Positions 7,511-16,673 of a stretch of DNA of 64,000 nucleotides are shown here, piece after piece. Position 1 is the first letter of the stretch, and the number at the start of each line of letters is the position of its first letter. This DNA is from Flavobacterium sp. LC2016-13 (GTDB lineage Bacteria > Bacteroidota > Bacteroidia > Flavobacteriales > Flavobacteriaceae). The stretch covers positions 775,125-839,124 of the forward strand of contig NZ_WMDQ01000001.1 of NCBI RefSeq assembly GCF_009707955.1, given 5' to 3'. The notes beneath the pieces were generated by a model. The model searched no databases. It saw nothing but the letters and a program-made list of their open reading frames with translations, and was not told the origin of the DNA. A program made the position numbers and the translations under genes.

Positions 7511-9556
7511 ATGAAAAAACACACAACCAAACTTACATCAAAGAGCATAGAAGGAAGTGGGCTTCCAACTGATTACAAAAGAGCTATCGCTGAATATATC
7601 TGGAATGGTTTTGATGCAAATGCTTCTATCATAAGAATTGATTTCACAGCTAATGAAGTGGGATATATTCATAATTTTTCTATATCAGACAACGGAACAG
7701 GGATAAATATTGCAAATATTTCAGAAACATTCGGGAACTTCATGGTTTCTTTAAAGACAAATTCATTTTCAGAAACTGGATTTGTTAAAGGAAAAAAAGG
7801 GAAAGGAAGATATTCCTTTTCACTTTTTTGCAATAAAGCAAAATGGGATACTACTTTTAAATCTGATGACGGACGTTTTTTAAATTATAATATTCAAATA
7901 AACAAAGACGAAATTCAGAACTTTGAAACTATTGATACAGTTATTACAAAAACTAAGCAAAATGGCACCGAAGTAATATTTGAAGACTTTTCTGCATTAA
8001 CCGGTGATTTGCTTGACAATGAAGACTTCGAGAATTACCTAGCAAACGAATTTGGGTGGTTTCTTTATTTAAATAAAGAGCGAGACTATAAAATCCTTAT
8101 AAACAACCATCTTCTAAATTATGAAACAGTAATTGCTGATTCAGATGATCAGGAAATTCAGTTCGGTAAATTCATTTTTAAAATAAGTTTTTTACGATGG
8201 AATGAAAAAATTGGAGATAAATACTATTATTATTTCTTGAATAGCAATAAGAAAGAAGCTTATAGAAAACACACTTCTTTTAACAATAAAACTGCAGATT
8301 TTCATCATTCTGTTTATATTGAATCTGATTATTTTGATTTATTTAAAGCCACTAAAAATGATCATCCCGTTCTAGATGATTCTTTTAATCAAAGTAACAC
8401 AACATTTAAAGTTTTAATAGATCATCTTAACGAGTTTGTTAGCTCTAAAGAGAAAGAATTTATTAGAAATTTAAAAGCTGATGCTTTAATTGAAAACTAT
8501 AATAGAAACAATATTTTCCCCGTTTTTAGTGATAATAAATATGACAAACTTAGAAAAGAGGATTTAGAAAATGTTGTAAAAGAATTATATAGTGTCCAAC
8601 CCAAAATTTTTCAAAATCTTAGTATCCCGCAAAGCAAAACTATTGTAGGCTTTTTAAATCTATTATTAGATACTGATCAAAGAGAACATGTTTTAAATAT
8701 TGTCGATAATGTTGTAAAACTTTCGGATGCAGATAGGCTCGAACTTTCAAATGTTCTGAAAACAACTAAACTTTCGCATATTACTTCACTGGTGAAATTT
8801 TTAGAAAATAGATTTAAGATAGTTGATATACTTAAATTACTAGTTTTTGATCTGAAAAAGTTTACTAATGAAAGAAATCATGTTCAAAAGATAATTGAAG
8901 ACAATTATTGGCTCTTTGGAGAGCAATATCATTTAGTTTCTGCTGACAAAAACTTCGAAATTCTCCTGAATAATTATTACTCTCATTTAGAAAAAAACAA
9001 AAAAAAGCCTGAGAAAATAGATCATAAAAATAAATTACAAAGACCAGATATTTTTATTTCAAGAAAATCAGAGATTGTTGACGGTAGTGATACAGACTTG
9101 ACAATTGAAGAGAATATCATTGTTGAATTAAAGAGACCTAACGTTATTATTGGCACTGAACAATTCCAACAAGTAGAAAGATATCTCAGATTTATAATTG
9201 AAGATGAAAGATTTAATAGCGTTACAAGAACTTGGAAATTCATTTTAGTTGGAATAAGACTAGACGAATACATCAAAGATTTACATGTTAGTCAAAAAGA
9301 AAAAGGAAAAAAATACTTAATACAGTCAATAAAAAATTATGAAATATATGCCATGACTTGGGATGATTTATTTCGAATTTTCGTAATTAAGCACAAACAT
9401 CTAATAGACAAACTTGAATTTAAATCTGTAATTATTGAAGAATTAGAACAAAAAGGAATAAATTTAAACAAAGAAGCAACAGATTTTCTAACCAAAATTG
9501 CTCTTTCAAAAAATGAAAAAACACTTTCGGATGAGCCGGATGACTTACCGTTTTAA
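7511..9556 (+). CDS. GHKL ATPase fused to a Shedu-like PD-(D/E)XK nuclease domain (candidate defence protein)
   Basis: A 681-residue two-part protein. Residues 1-180 form a GHKL (Hsp90/MutL/MORC-type) ATPase: the N box has E28, N32, D35 and N37 in AEYIWNGFDAN; the G1 box is DNGTGI at 60-65; a glycine-rich lid GKKGKGR lies at 94-100. Residues about 180-470 match nothing I recognise. Residues about 470-640 look like a PD-(D/E)XK nuclease of the Shedu (DUF4263) kind: D513 in RPDIF, then VELKRP with E539 and K541, then a Gln-rich helix QFQQVERYLRF. MutL/MORC-like ATPases and Shedu nucleases are both known from restriction and phage defence. A role in DNA-targeting defence is inference. It lies just after a tRNA and beside an XRE regulator unit. 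Confidence 0.7.
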   Translation: MKKHTTKLTSKSIEGSGLPTDYKRAIAEYIWNGFDANASIIRIDFTANEVGYIHNFSISDNGTGINIANISETFGNFMVSLKTNSFSETGFVKGKKGKGRYSFSLFCNKAKWDTTFKSDDGRFLNYNIQINKDEIQNFETIDTVITKTKQNGTEVIFEDFSALTGDLLDNEDFENYLANEFGWFLYLNKERDYKILINNHLLNYETVIADSDDQEIQFGKFIFKISFLRWNEKIGDKYYYYFLNSNKKEAYRKHTSFNNKTADFHHSVYIESDYFDLFKATKNDHPVLDDSFNQSNTTFKVLIDHLNEFVSSKEKEFIRNLKADALIENYNRNNIFPVFSDNKYDKLRKEDLENVVKELYSVQPKIFQNLSIPQSKTIVGFLNLLLDTDQREHVLNIVDNVVKLSDADRLELSNVLKTTKLSHITSLVKFLENRFKIVDILKLLVFDLKKFTNERNHVQKIIEDNYWLFGEQYHLVSADKNFEILLNNYYSHLEKNKKKPEKIDHKNKLQRPDIFISRKSEIVDGSDTDLTIEENIIVELKRPNVIIGTEQFQQVERYLRFIIEDERFNSVTRTWKFILVGIRLDEYIKDLHVSQKEKGKKYLIQSIKNYEIYAMTWDDLFRIFVIKHKHLIDKLEFKSVIIEELEQKGINLNKEATDFLTKIALSKNEKTLSDEPDDLPF

Positions 9557-9599
9557 TGAATATCCTTTGTTAAATAATCAACTAATTTCATAATTCCAA

Positions 9600-9765
9600 T
9601 ATCTAGAATTTAGTTTAACAAACCCTTTCAATCATCTTGAGGAAAGGAGATTTCAGCATCACGACGGGTGTACATCATGAAAAAATTATTGGTAAACATC
9701 TCAATTTTTTGTCGATTTGCTGTTTTAGTTTCTCCTTTCGTCGAAATGAAAATAATTTCTTTTGA
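9600..9765. other. Gene-free spacer with degenerate palindromic element
   Basis: No gene is seen. The stretch holds weak self-complementarity (GGAAAGGAGATTTCAGC against GTTTCTCCTTTCG) that resembles decayed copies of the GAGGAACGAGGAATCT-type palindromes found elsewhere in the window. Confidence 0.35.
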
Positions 9766-9999
9766 TTACTCAACATCCAAATAAGGATCAAGAACTTCTG
9801 CCAATTTATTCAGCCAATAAAAATTATCATCGACGTGGTTTAATTGAGATTCCAGAGTTTCGCAACCTCGCATAGAACACATCGAAAGAGCGTGATTTAC
9901 TTGTCGTATTGTTTTTGCCAAATCTTTTGGCTCAATCGTATTAATTAAAAAATTGGTTAGTCTTGTTTCAACTTCTTTTGAAAGATTTTCCGTAGTCAT
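9766..9999 (-). CDS. Unrecognised 77-aa protein, paralogue of the one at 33020-33253
   Basis: A small acidic protein with no family I recognise. An upstream Met would give 85 residues, but the probable -7 box (TATATTTG) lies at 10021-10028, so the Met at 9999 is the better start. The resulting 77-residue protein is exactly the length of its paralogue at 33020-33253. The two align without gaps from LSK to the end with 35 of 72 identical residues, including IxPK, AKxIRxVN, MRxCETL and LNxLAE. It is divergent from an XRE regulator across a perfect 26-bp palindrome, suggesting shared control. It could be a partner of the regulator or of the neighbouring nuclease; no function is assigned. Confidence 0.75.
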   Translation of the reverse strand: MTTENLSKEVETRLTNFLINTIEPKDLAKTIRQVNHALSMCSMRGCETLESQLNHVDDNFYWLNKLAEVLDPYLDVE

Positions 10000-10020
10000 T
10001 GTCTTATTTTTTTGGTTCGC

Positions 10021-10028
10021 CAAATATA
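10021..10028 (-). promoter_or_regulatory. -7 box of the 77-aa protein gene
   Basis: On the minus strand this reads TATATTTG, a perfect TAnnTTTG. It sits three bases from the 26-bp palindrome, so a protein bound there would cover the promoter. It also decides the start at 9999. Confidence 0.6.
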
Positions 10029-10031
10029 GTA

Positions 10032-10057
10032 AATTACACCCATATATGGGTGTAATT
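10032..10057. promoter_or_regulatory. Perfect 26-bp palindrome, probable XRE operator
   Basis: Each half is AATTACACCCATA and its exact complement, giving a perfect palindrome with core CACCCATATATGGGTG. It is centred between the divergent 77-aa protein gene and the XRE regulator gene, 29 bp before the regulator's start codon. Dimeric XRE repressors commonly bind such sites; autoregulation is inferred. Confidence 0.75.
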
Positions 10058-10085
10058 GAAAAATAAATCTTATCACTTTTGAAAT

Positions 10086-10316
10086 ATGAATATTTCAGAA
10101 GAAACGTTTCTTGTAAACCTCGGAATTCACGTTAGACAATTACGGGAGAAAAAAGGTATGTCTCAACAAGACTTAGCTGATGATTGCAGCACCACCCAAA
10201 ATCAAATTGGGAGAATAGAAAGAGCTGAAATAAATACTACCGTAAAAACTCTCCTAAAAATTGCAAATGCTTTAGATGTTGAACCTAAAGAATTGCTTGA
10301 TTTTCCTTTAAAATAG
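10086..10316 (+). CDS. Small XRE-family HTH transcriptional regulator
   Basis: A 76-residue protein that is almost wholly a Cro/C1-type helix-turn-helix: VRQLREKKGMSQQDLADDC, then TTQNQIGRIERAEIN and LLKIANALDVEPKELLDF. There is no extra effector domain. It is probably a DNA-binding repressor acting on the 26-bp palindrome just upstream. The next gene starts 12 bp after its stop, so it may head an operon with the membrane proteins that follow. Confidence 0.9.
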   Translation: MNISEETFLVNLGIHVRQLREKKGMSQQDLADDCSTTQNQIGRIERAEINTTVKTLLKIANALDVEPKELLDFPLK

Positions 10317-10327
10317 AAATTAAAACT

Positions 10328-11083
10328 ATGCTAAATTTTTTTTCTGGTTTTTTTGATGATTGGAAGAAGCCAATGTACTTTTGGTTTTTAACAATTCTGC
10401 TTTTAATTTTTTCAAATTATGCAAAAAGGCCAATCTTTCAAGACATTAGTTTATTCTCATTTGGATTAGGACTATTCGTTTTATTAATTTCAGGGATTTA
10501 TCAGTTATCGCAAAGAAAATGGCTTAAAAGTCTGATTAGTTTCGGTTTATTTGGCGGGTCAATATTTTCATTTATATTTTACATTTTAATTTCTTTTTTT
10601 ATTGATCAAATTATACCAGATACTTTTGCTATCAATTTAAAAATTCCAAAAAACATTAAAATTGACAATCCTATTAATATGGATTTTGATGATAATTTTA
10701 ACGCTAAAAAACCAGACAGCATAACGAATAAAATAGTAAAAAATACAGAATTTCAACTTTACAACTCATTTCAACCCGGACTTTATGAATTTGATTTTTG
10801 GACAGGGAAAATTGAAAGCGGCATTATCTATATAAAAGCTTTCGAAATCACTAAAAACGAACAACTTTCAAGCAAAGAAATAATACGAAAAAGTTCGATC
10901 AAAGTCTTTAACCCTTCTGACAGCATAAAGAAATTTAGTACAAAAGATGATTTTACAATTTATGAAGGAGATTGGGGACAACCGTATGCTGCTAGATTTG
11001 AAGTTTGGTTCAAACCTGAAAATGGAAAAGAAGAAAGAAAACTATTCTCAAAAAATTATAAAATTGAAGGATGGATGAGATAG
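10328..11083 (+). CDS. Hypothetical membrane protein, 251 aa
   Basis: Not recognised. Three hydrophobic segments fill the first 95 residues (about 17-35, 41-60 and 72-95). A 155-residue hydrophilic domain with a beta-rich look follows, probably outside the cytoplasm. Only 12 bp separate it from the XRE gene, suggesting co-transcription. No catalytic motif is visible. Confidence 0.7.
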   Translation: MLNFFSGFFDDWKKPMYFWFLTILLLIFSNYAKRPIFQDISLFSFGLGLFVLLISGIYQLSQRKWLKSLISFGLFGGSIFSFIFYILISFFIDQIIPDTFAINLKIPKNIKIDNPINMDFDDNFNAKKPDSITNKIVKNTEFQLYNSFQPGLYEFDFWTGKIESGIIYIKAFEITKNEQLSSKEIIRKSSIKVFNPSDSIKKFSTKDDFTIYEGDWGQPYAARFEVWFKPENGKEERKLFSKNYKIEGWMR

Positions 11084-11200
11084 TATTTATTCGGCAAAAG
11101 CCTTTTCTTTTTAAAACTGTCTTGTTTATGAAAAAAATTGAAGTACTAATCTGATCACAAAATCTATTTTTAATTTTACACCAAACCAAAAAAAACACCA

Positions 11201-11674
11201 ATGATTAAAACCAAAAAATTTCAACTTACCAAAAAAGAATACTTCTCGTTTATTATTAGAATTTTATTAAAAAAACGATGGTATTTTCTTGTATTTATGT
11301 TGATCCTTTCTATTGCTATTCTTTTTGGTGACAATAAAGATTATCTTAACTCTTCGATTATGGTTTTTGGATTTCTTTTTCCTCTTTATATGATTTTTGT
11401 TTATTGGAGATTTGTAAATTCAAAAGAAAACAAGATTTTTTATACCGAAAGACAGCATGAAATTTTCCCCGACAAAATTATTACTCGTATGGGAGAAATC
11501 TCTGAAGGCACAATGGATATGCGGAATTTCATAAAAGTTTTAGAATTGAAAGATCTTTATCTTTTATACGTTTCAAAAACTCAATGTATATACTTTCCAA
11601 AACGAGTTTTTGAAACTTCAGAAGATGAAAACTGGTTTAGAAATGAAGTGTTTTTGAAAATTAAAAATAAATAG
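11201..11674 (+). CDS. YcxB-like membrane protein
   Basis: 157 residues with two transmembrane helices (about 28-45 and 51-70) and a soluble C-terminal region. It contains FYTERQHEIFPDKIITRMGE and LLYVSKTQCIYFPKRVF, which match the YcxB-like C-terminal domain pattern (a short beta-rich, PH-like fold). Function of the family is unknown. It is the second of four small membrane proteins in the same direction. Confidence 0.7.
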   Translation: MIKTKKFQLTKKEYFSFIIRILLKKRWYFLVFMLILSIAILFGDNKDYLNSSIMVFGFLFPLYMIFVYWRFVNSKENKIFYTERQHEIFPDKIITRMGEISEGTMDMRNFIKVLELKDLYLLYVSKTQCIYFPKRVFETSEDENWFRNEVFLKIKNK

Positions 11675-11736
11675 TTTCAAATTACTTTACATTTCAATTA
11701 AGCCATTTTTTCAAAACAAAAATCCATAAAACGACA

Positions 11737-12057
11737 TTGAAAAAATTTAAGAATCTTCATTATACTCAAAAGTTAGCAATTGCAATTCCGCTTTTGTTTG
11801 TATTAAGCTGCGCAGCAAGACCATATATTGAACGGTTTCGAATTTCTACTGAATTTCATTGGATATACGTTTATGGAAGCATGGGACATTTAATCTTGTG
11901 TTTTCTACTTTTCTTTTTTTCTTTAGCTAATTCTATTTCGATTCTTCGGGATTTGAAAACAAAGTTGTTTATAAAGGTTTTATGGCTTTTATTGAGTTCT
12001 TCTGTTTTTCTATATGTAATTATAATGCTCAATATAAGTAACCTTAGAACACATTAA
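11737..12057 (+). CDS. Hypothetical membrane protein, 106 aa, TTG start
   Basis: Not recognised. It has three predicted membrane helices (about residues 12-27, 44-68 and 80-100). The only start giving the whole first helix is TTG at 11737. The gene lies 62 bp after the YcxB-like gene and 21 bp before the next one. Reality is supported by the hydrophobic pattern and tight spacing only. Confidence 0.5.
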   Translation: MKKFKNLHYTQKLAIAIPLLFVLSCAARPYIERFRISTEFHWIYVYGSMGHLILCFLLFFFSLANSISILRDLKTKLFIKVLWLLLSSSVFLYVIIMLNISNLRTH

Positions 12058-12078
12058 ACCATTAAAATAATTTTAGAG

Positions 12079-12495
12079 ATGCAAATATCAAAACAAAGAA
12101 AAATAGAAATCATGATCTTTATTATTTTGATAATAATTGGTTCTGCATTTTATTTAAACTTTAAAAATTTACACATCAAGTTCTACAACAAAACCGGAAA
12201 AGACATTGATTCCTTAGTAATAGCAGGAACTTTTATTGAAAATCTGAAAAATGGAAATTCAACAGAATATATAGATTATAAGGAATTTCTTTTTGATAGC
12301 GGAATTCCGTATGAACAAATTAGCGGAATCGTAAATAAAAAAAAGATATCTCAACTTAATTGGAGTGACTGTGGCACAGAGAGAAATTTACAATCTGAGG
12401 GATCTTATATTTTTGACTTAAAAAAAGCAGAAGACGAGAAAGGTAATACTTGTTTGTACCTCACAAATCATAATGAAAAAGTTTTTTTCGAATAA
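12079..12495 (+). CDS. Hypothetical membrane-anchored protein, 138 aa
   Basis: Not recognised. One N-terminal transmembrane segment (IMIFIILIIIGSAFYL, about residues 11-26) is followed by about 110 residues that are probably exported. Two Cys in the exported part (in SDCGTE and GNTCLYL) could pair. It is the last gene of the plus-strand accessory cluster. Confidence 0.6.
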   Translation: MQISKQRKIEIMIFIILIIIGSAFYLNFKNLHIKFYNKTGKDIDSLVIAGTFIENLKNGNSTEYIDYKEFLFDSGIPYEQISGIVNKKKISQLNWSDCGTERNLQSEGSYIFDLKKAEDEKGNTCLYLTNHNEKVFFE

Positions 12496-12500
12496 ATCAC

Positions 12501-12533
12501 AAAAAAAGCCCGTGCAATCAACACACGGGCTTT
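12501..12533 (-). terminator. Intrinsic terminator at the 3' ends of the accessory cluster and the efflux operon
   Basis: The stem AGCCCGTG(T) / (A)CACGGGCT has a run of seven A on the plus strand, so it works best for the minus-strand efflux operon; the short T run on the other side may also stop the plus-strand cluster. Confidence 0.8.
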
Positions 12534-12586
12534 CTCATCATCAATCAAAAAAGTTAAGGGCAATCAATCCTTAACTATACGTTATT

Positions 12587-14188
12587 TTAGCTTATCCAAA
12601 TTTTCTTTTTAAACAAATTCGCCGTGTGTCTTAAATGCTGGTTGAAACCAATTAAAACAACTAAAATCAGTAAACCATATCCAACAATGGTATAAATTTC
12701 CATATTCGATAATAAAGTCGATTGTTTGGCAACGGTGCTAAAAACTTTTTTTAAAGCCAATGCATTCGAATCGTCAAGCGAATATCCTTTTGCCATAAAA
12801 CCCTGCGCTGTTTTTGAAAGCGTTTCCTGAGCTTCGGGATTTTCGCCTGTTACGAATTGACTTAGTTTTAAAAAGTGTTTTTTATTCAGGAATACTTGTG
12901 CATTTTGCATGATACAAAAGCCAATTGTGCTTCCCCAGAAACGTCCCGAAACCCCAATAATTCCAGATGAAGTCATCATTTTTGTGGGAACCGCCGTAAC
13001 GGTAAACAAAACCAAAGGCACAAATAAAATTCCAACCGCAATTCCTTGCAATATATACGGAATAATAATATCACTCAGCGAAACATCGGACACGAACAGA
13101 AACGTAAACCAAAAATGATAAACGGCCAAAAGCGCAAAACCAATCATAAATATGTATTTGGTCGACAAGGATTTCATCAGAAAAAATGCGGCTAAAACAA
13201 GTCCAATTACATTTCCGAGTCCGTTTATATATTGCACTCCGGCAACACGCGACGGATCCCAATTCCAGATCGAAAACATGGCGCTATGACAAAGGCTTAA
13301 GGTTGCTCTGGCGATGTAAAAAAGAAAGAACAGTAGAAAACCAATTCTTAGATTCGCATATTTAAAAACCTCAAAATCAAAACTTGGTCGTTTTACAAGT
13401 AGTTGTCTAAAAATGAATTATCCTCCTGTTATTAAACACATTATTAATGCCAGAATCAATTGTGAAGATTCGAACCAATATTTTTTTTCGGCATAAACAA
13501 AAAAGTAAGCGCCGGTTAAAATCGAAGTTAAAACCAAAACATAACTCAATAAATCGACTTGATACAATGGGATTTTCTTTGTAATTCTATGACTTCTAAA
13601 CGTAACCAAAATCAGGAAAACATTAATAAGCTGCAGCATTCCTGAAACGTACAACATGTATTTCCAATCGTAATGATCCAGAAACCAAACCGCAATATTC
13701 ATTATAAACGGCGTTGCCAATAAAAGCGATCCGTAATAAAACGAAAACCCAATAATAATGGCATTTTTAGAATTAAAACGTTCTACTAATAATTGTCTCA
13801 AAATCATAACCGGCAAAGCCATCAAGATTCCTTCGGCAACTCTTAACATAATGAAAACAGCAAAATTGGTTACATATGCTGATGAAATTATCGTTATAGC
13901 AATTAATATATAAAGCGCGATTAAATAACTTTTTGGAGGAAAGTAATTCGAAAATCGGCTTTCTATCAGAATTGTTGCCAGCAAAGTTCCGTAAGTTACA
14001 CACATGGCAAACTGCAAATCTTCGGCTTCAATATCCAGAAAACTCGCTGCGTATGCCACGTTCGAACTGTAAACGCCCAACAAAATCATCGAATGCAATA
14101 AGCACACAAATAAGATAATGATGATTGCCCAGTTTGGAACCCAGGATTTAAAAATACTTTTATCTTCCATTTTATTGGTGTTCGGCAA
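12587..14188 (-). pseudogene. DHA2-type multidrug efflux MFS permease, broken by one in-frame TAA
   Basis: The frame from 14188 gives 256 residues ending at TAA (13418-13420). The same frame then continues without another stop for 277 more residues to 12587. Together they make 533 codons plus the stop, the normal size of a 14-helix EmrB/QacA-type drug:H+ antiporter. The in-frame sequence across the break is LITGG-stop-FIFRQLLVKRPSFDFEVF, so a TTA or TTG Leu codon changed to TAA is the simplest cause. The first half starts inside the end of the HlyD gene (17 bp overlap), as usual for such operons. It may be inactive, an internal restart at 13279 could occur, or the base may be an error. The regions either side look intact. 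Confidence 0.85.
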
Positions 14189-15224
14189 TAACGGTAATGT
14201 TCATTCCGGCTCTTAAAAAATCAGCTTGTTTATCAGTGTCTTTCAATTGAATTCTAACCGGAATTCTTTGTTCGATTTTTACGAAGTTTCCTGTTGCATT
14301 ATCCGGAGGCAATAACGAGAATCGTGCGCCACTTGCAGGCGATAACGACATTACAATTCCTGTAAATTCTTTATCGTTTAAAGCATCAGCTTTAATTCTA
14401 ACTTCCTGACCAACGGTTAAATATTGCAATTGTGTTTCTTTAAAATTGGCCGTAATCCATTTTTCTTTGCTTACTATAGAAAGCAACGATTGTCCTTCTT
14501 TTACCAATTGTCCCGGCTGTATGGTTCTTTTTCCGACCCAACCGTCATAAGGCGCCGTGATTATCGTGTACGAAAGAAACAATGCTGCATTATCTGCCAC
14601 AGCTTGTTTCGATGCAATATTTGTTTGCATTGTAGGAACGTTTGCCTGCGCTTGAGAAGTACTCAAATTAGAGGACTGAATCCTGTCTCGCATTTCCTGA
14701 AAATGGGCTTGTGCCGATTCATAATCTGCTTTTACTTTTTCTAATTGTTGAGATGTTGCCGCTTCTTCCTGAACCAAAGCTTTGTAACGTTCGTATTCTA
14801 ATTTCGTTTTCCAAAGATTGGTTTTGGCCGCAGCCAATTGCGATTCTCCAATTGCAGTTGAACTTGCCGTTGTTGCCACATTTTTCTCGGCCACAACGCT
14901 GCTTTGTTTCGCGCTTTGAACATCGGCAAGAGCCACATTTAGTTTCGATTTATATTCTCTATTGTCTATCACAACCAAAGTATCACCTTTATGAACGAAC
15001 TGATTTTCATCAAAACGAACTTCCTGAACATAACCGGTAATTCTCGACATAATTGGCGTTACATATTGTTCTACCTGAGCGTCATTGGTTTCTTCGTGGT
15101 TTCTGTTGAATACGTAAAACCAAATTCCCAAAATAACACCGCTTACCACAAGCACACACGCAATAATTGTTATTAGTATATGAAACGATTTATTTGCTCT
15201 AGTTTCATTTTTTATCTTAACCAT
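14172..15224 (-). CDS. HlyD/EmrA-type membrane fusion protein
   Basis: Periplasmic adaptor linking the inner-membrane pump to the outer-membrane channel. 350 residues: one N-terminal transmembrane helix (about 17-35), a biotinyl-lipoyl-like half (VEQYVTPIMSRITGYVQEV and FVHKGDTLVVID), a long Gln/Ala-rich coiled coil (about 80-190), then the second lipoyl half (ITAPYDGWVGKRTIQPGQLV) and a C-terminal barrel. Length is typical for EmrA. Its 3' end overlaps the MFS pump by 17 bp; the TolC gene lies 93 bp upstream, so the three form one operon. Confidence 0.92.
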   Translation of the reverse strand: MVKIKNETRANKSFHILITIIACVLVVSGVILGIWFYVFNRNHEETNDAQVEQYVTPIMSRITGYVQEVRFDENQFVHKGDTLVVIDNREYKSKLNVALADVQSAKQSSVVAEKNVATTASSTAIGESQLAAAKTNLWKTKLEYERYKALVQEEAATSQQLEKVKADYESAQAHFQEMRDRIQSSNLSTSQAQANVPTMQTNIASKQAVADNAALFLSYTIITAPYDGWVGKRTIQPGQLVKEGQSLLSIVSKEKWITANFKETQLQYLTVGQEVRIKADALNDKEFTGIVMSLSPASGARFSLLPPDNATGNFVKIEQRIPVRIQLKDTDKQADFLRAGMNITVIAEHQ

Positions 15225-15317
15225 AAACTCTATATCTTTTTCTTGTCTATTTTCTATTCTCTATATTCTATTTTCTTGCCTCTAACTTCTTGCTTCTAAT
15301 CTCTTAAATCTAACATT
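15225..15317. repeat. Pyrimidine-rich low-complexity spacer
   Basis: The 93-bp gap between the TolC-like and HlyD genes is almost wholly repeats of TTCTATTCTC-like tracts on the plus strand. No gene or hairpin is seen. Confidence 0.6.
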
Positions 15318-16673
15318 CTAGCCTTGCGGAAGTATTCCCGCCGTATGAAGCAATTCGTAATGTTTTAGAACTGCATCCAATCGGGTAGAAATTTTGTTAT
15401 ATTTTGCCTGAAGCAAAGCATTATCTGCATCGACCATTTCGGTTATTAAAACCAATTGGTTCAGGTATTTTAGTTTTACAATACGGTAGTTTTCATCGGC
15501 TAAATTCAAAGCTTTATCTACAACCACAAATTTTTCAAGGATTTCCTGATATTGTGTATGCTCTTTAAACAACTTATCCTGAATTTCATCTTTTATAATT
15601 TCAGACTGAATTTGCTGCCATTCGATTTTTGTATTAGCTTGCTCTACTTTAGTTTTATTTTTATACAAAGCCGAAATATCAAAATGCGCTTCGATACCCA
15701 CTTGTCCCAAAGTGTACAAATAAGGATTTGGCGGAAAAAATTTGTAGTTTGGATAATAAAAACCATAATTACCAAAAAAGTTTACCGTTGGCAGATAATT
15801 TCCTTTAACCAATTTCAGTTCGGTTTTTTTGATGTTTAATTCCTGGCTCGCAATTCGCATTTCTTCATTCTGAAAAGCTTTTTCCAAATAAAAATCATAC
15901 GGATCTAAACCTTTCATTTCATCAATATTGGCCGTTGTATCGATTGCTATTTCTTCATTTTCGGGAATCTGAATTAAAGTTTTCAGATCGTGAAGCGCAA
16001 TTTTTATGTTTTTGGAATTTGTAAGCGCACTTAATTCACGATCCGAAAGCTGCAATTCGGCTCTAATGACTTCATTTTTTGTAATCGTTCCGTGTTTTTG
16101 AAGCGACTGAACTTCTTTCAATCGGCTTTTTTCTTCTTTAATGTTTTCTTCAAAAATCTTCTGAAGTTCCATCATTTTATAAATCGCCAGATAATTTGCT
16201 ACAACTTCGATCTCAATATCATTTTGAGTTTTTTCTGTTTTTATTTTGGCAATTTCGCTTTCCTGATTGGCAATTTTGATAGCGTTATTAATCTTATTTC
16301 CAGCATAAATTGGCATTTTAAAGGTTGAATTAACCTGATAAATTTCAGGAATTGCCTTAGTTACTTCTTTGTCTTTCAGGAAACCGCTGCCTTTAAATTC
16401 AGTAATATTGGTAATTCTGGAATACTCACCGTTCAATTCGATATCCGGTAAGCGAAGTTCTTTTCTTTCTTTTACATTTTGCTCTGAGAGCGTAGTCTCT
16501 AATTGAGATCTAAGGATTTTTTTATTGTTTTCTTTAGCCAGTTTCAATGCTTCGTTTAAAGAAACCGAATGAATTTCCTGCGCTTGTAAACTATCGAATG
16601 CTAATACGATTAGAAATAATAGCAGGATTTTAAGAAAACAATCTTTTGTAGAATGTGTTGTTTTAAGGAACAT
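15318..16673 (-). CDS. TolC-family outer-membrane efflux protein
   Basis: Outer-membrane channel of a tripartite efflux system. The Met at 16673 is chosen because it gives a clean signal peptide (LKILLLFLIVLAFDSLQAQ) close to the N-terminus; an earlier Met at 16709 would add 12 unlikely residues. The mature part has the two-fold repeat of TolC proteins: coiled-coil segments with NEALKLAKENNKKIL near the start and DEIQDKLFKEHTQYQ near the end. Length about 450 residues is normal. First gene of the efflux operon, 270 bp downstream of the AraC regulator gene in the same direction. Confidence 0.9.
   Translation of the reverse strand: MFLKTTHSTKDCFLKILLLFLIVLAFDSLQAQEIHSVSLNEALKLAKENNKKILRSQLETTLSEQNVKERKELRLPDIELNGEYSRITNITEFKGSGFLKDKEVTKAIPEIYQVNSTFKMPIYAGNKINNAIKIANQESEIAKIKTEKTQNDIEIEVVANYLAIYKMMELQKIFEENIKEEKSRLKEVQSLQKHGTITKNEVIRAELQLSDRELSALTNSKNIKIALHDLKTLIQIPENEEIAIDTTANIDEMKGLDPYDFYLEKAFQNEEMRIASQELNIKKTELKLVKGNYLPTVNFFGNYGFYYPNYKFFPPNPYLYTLGQVGIEAHFDISALYKNKTKVEQANTKIEWQQIQSEIIKDEIQDKLFKEHTQYQEILEKFVVVDKALNLADENYRIVKLKYLNQLVLITEMVDADNALLQAKYNKISTRLDAVLKHYELLHTAGILPQG

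Noticed and set aside
7304..9556. Integrative element at tRNA-Leu
   Set aside because: No integrase and no repeated tRNA 3' end were found downstream, so an insertion boundary cannot be shown.
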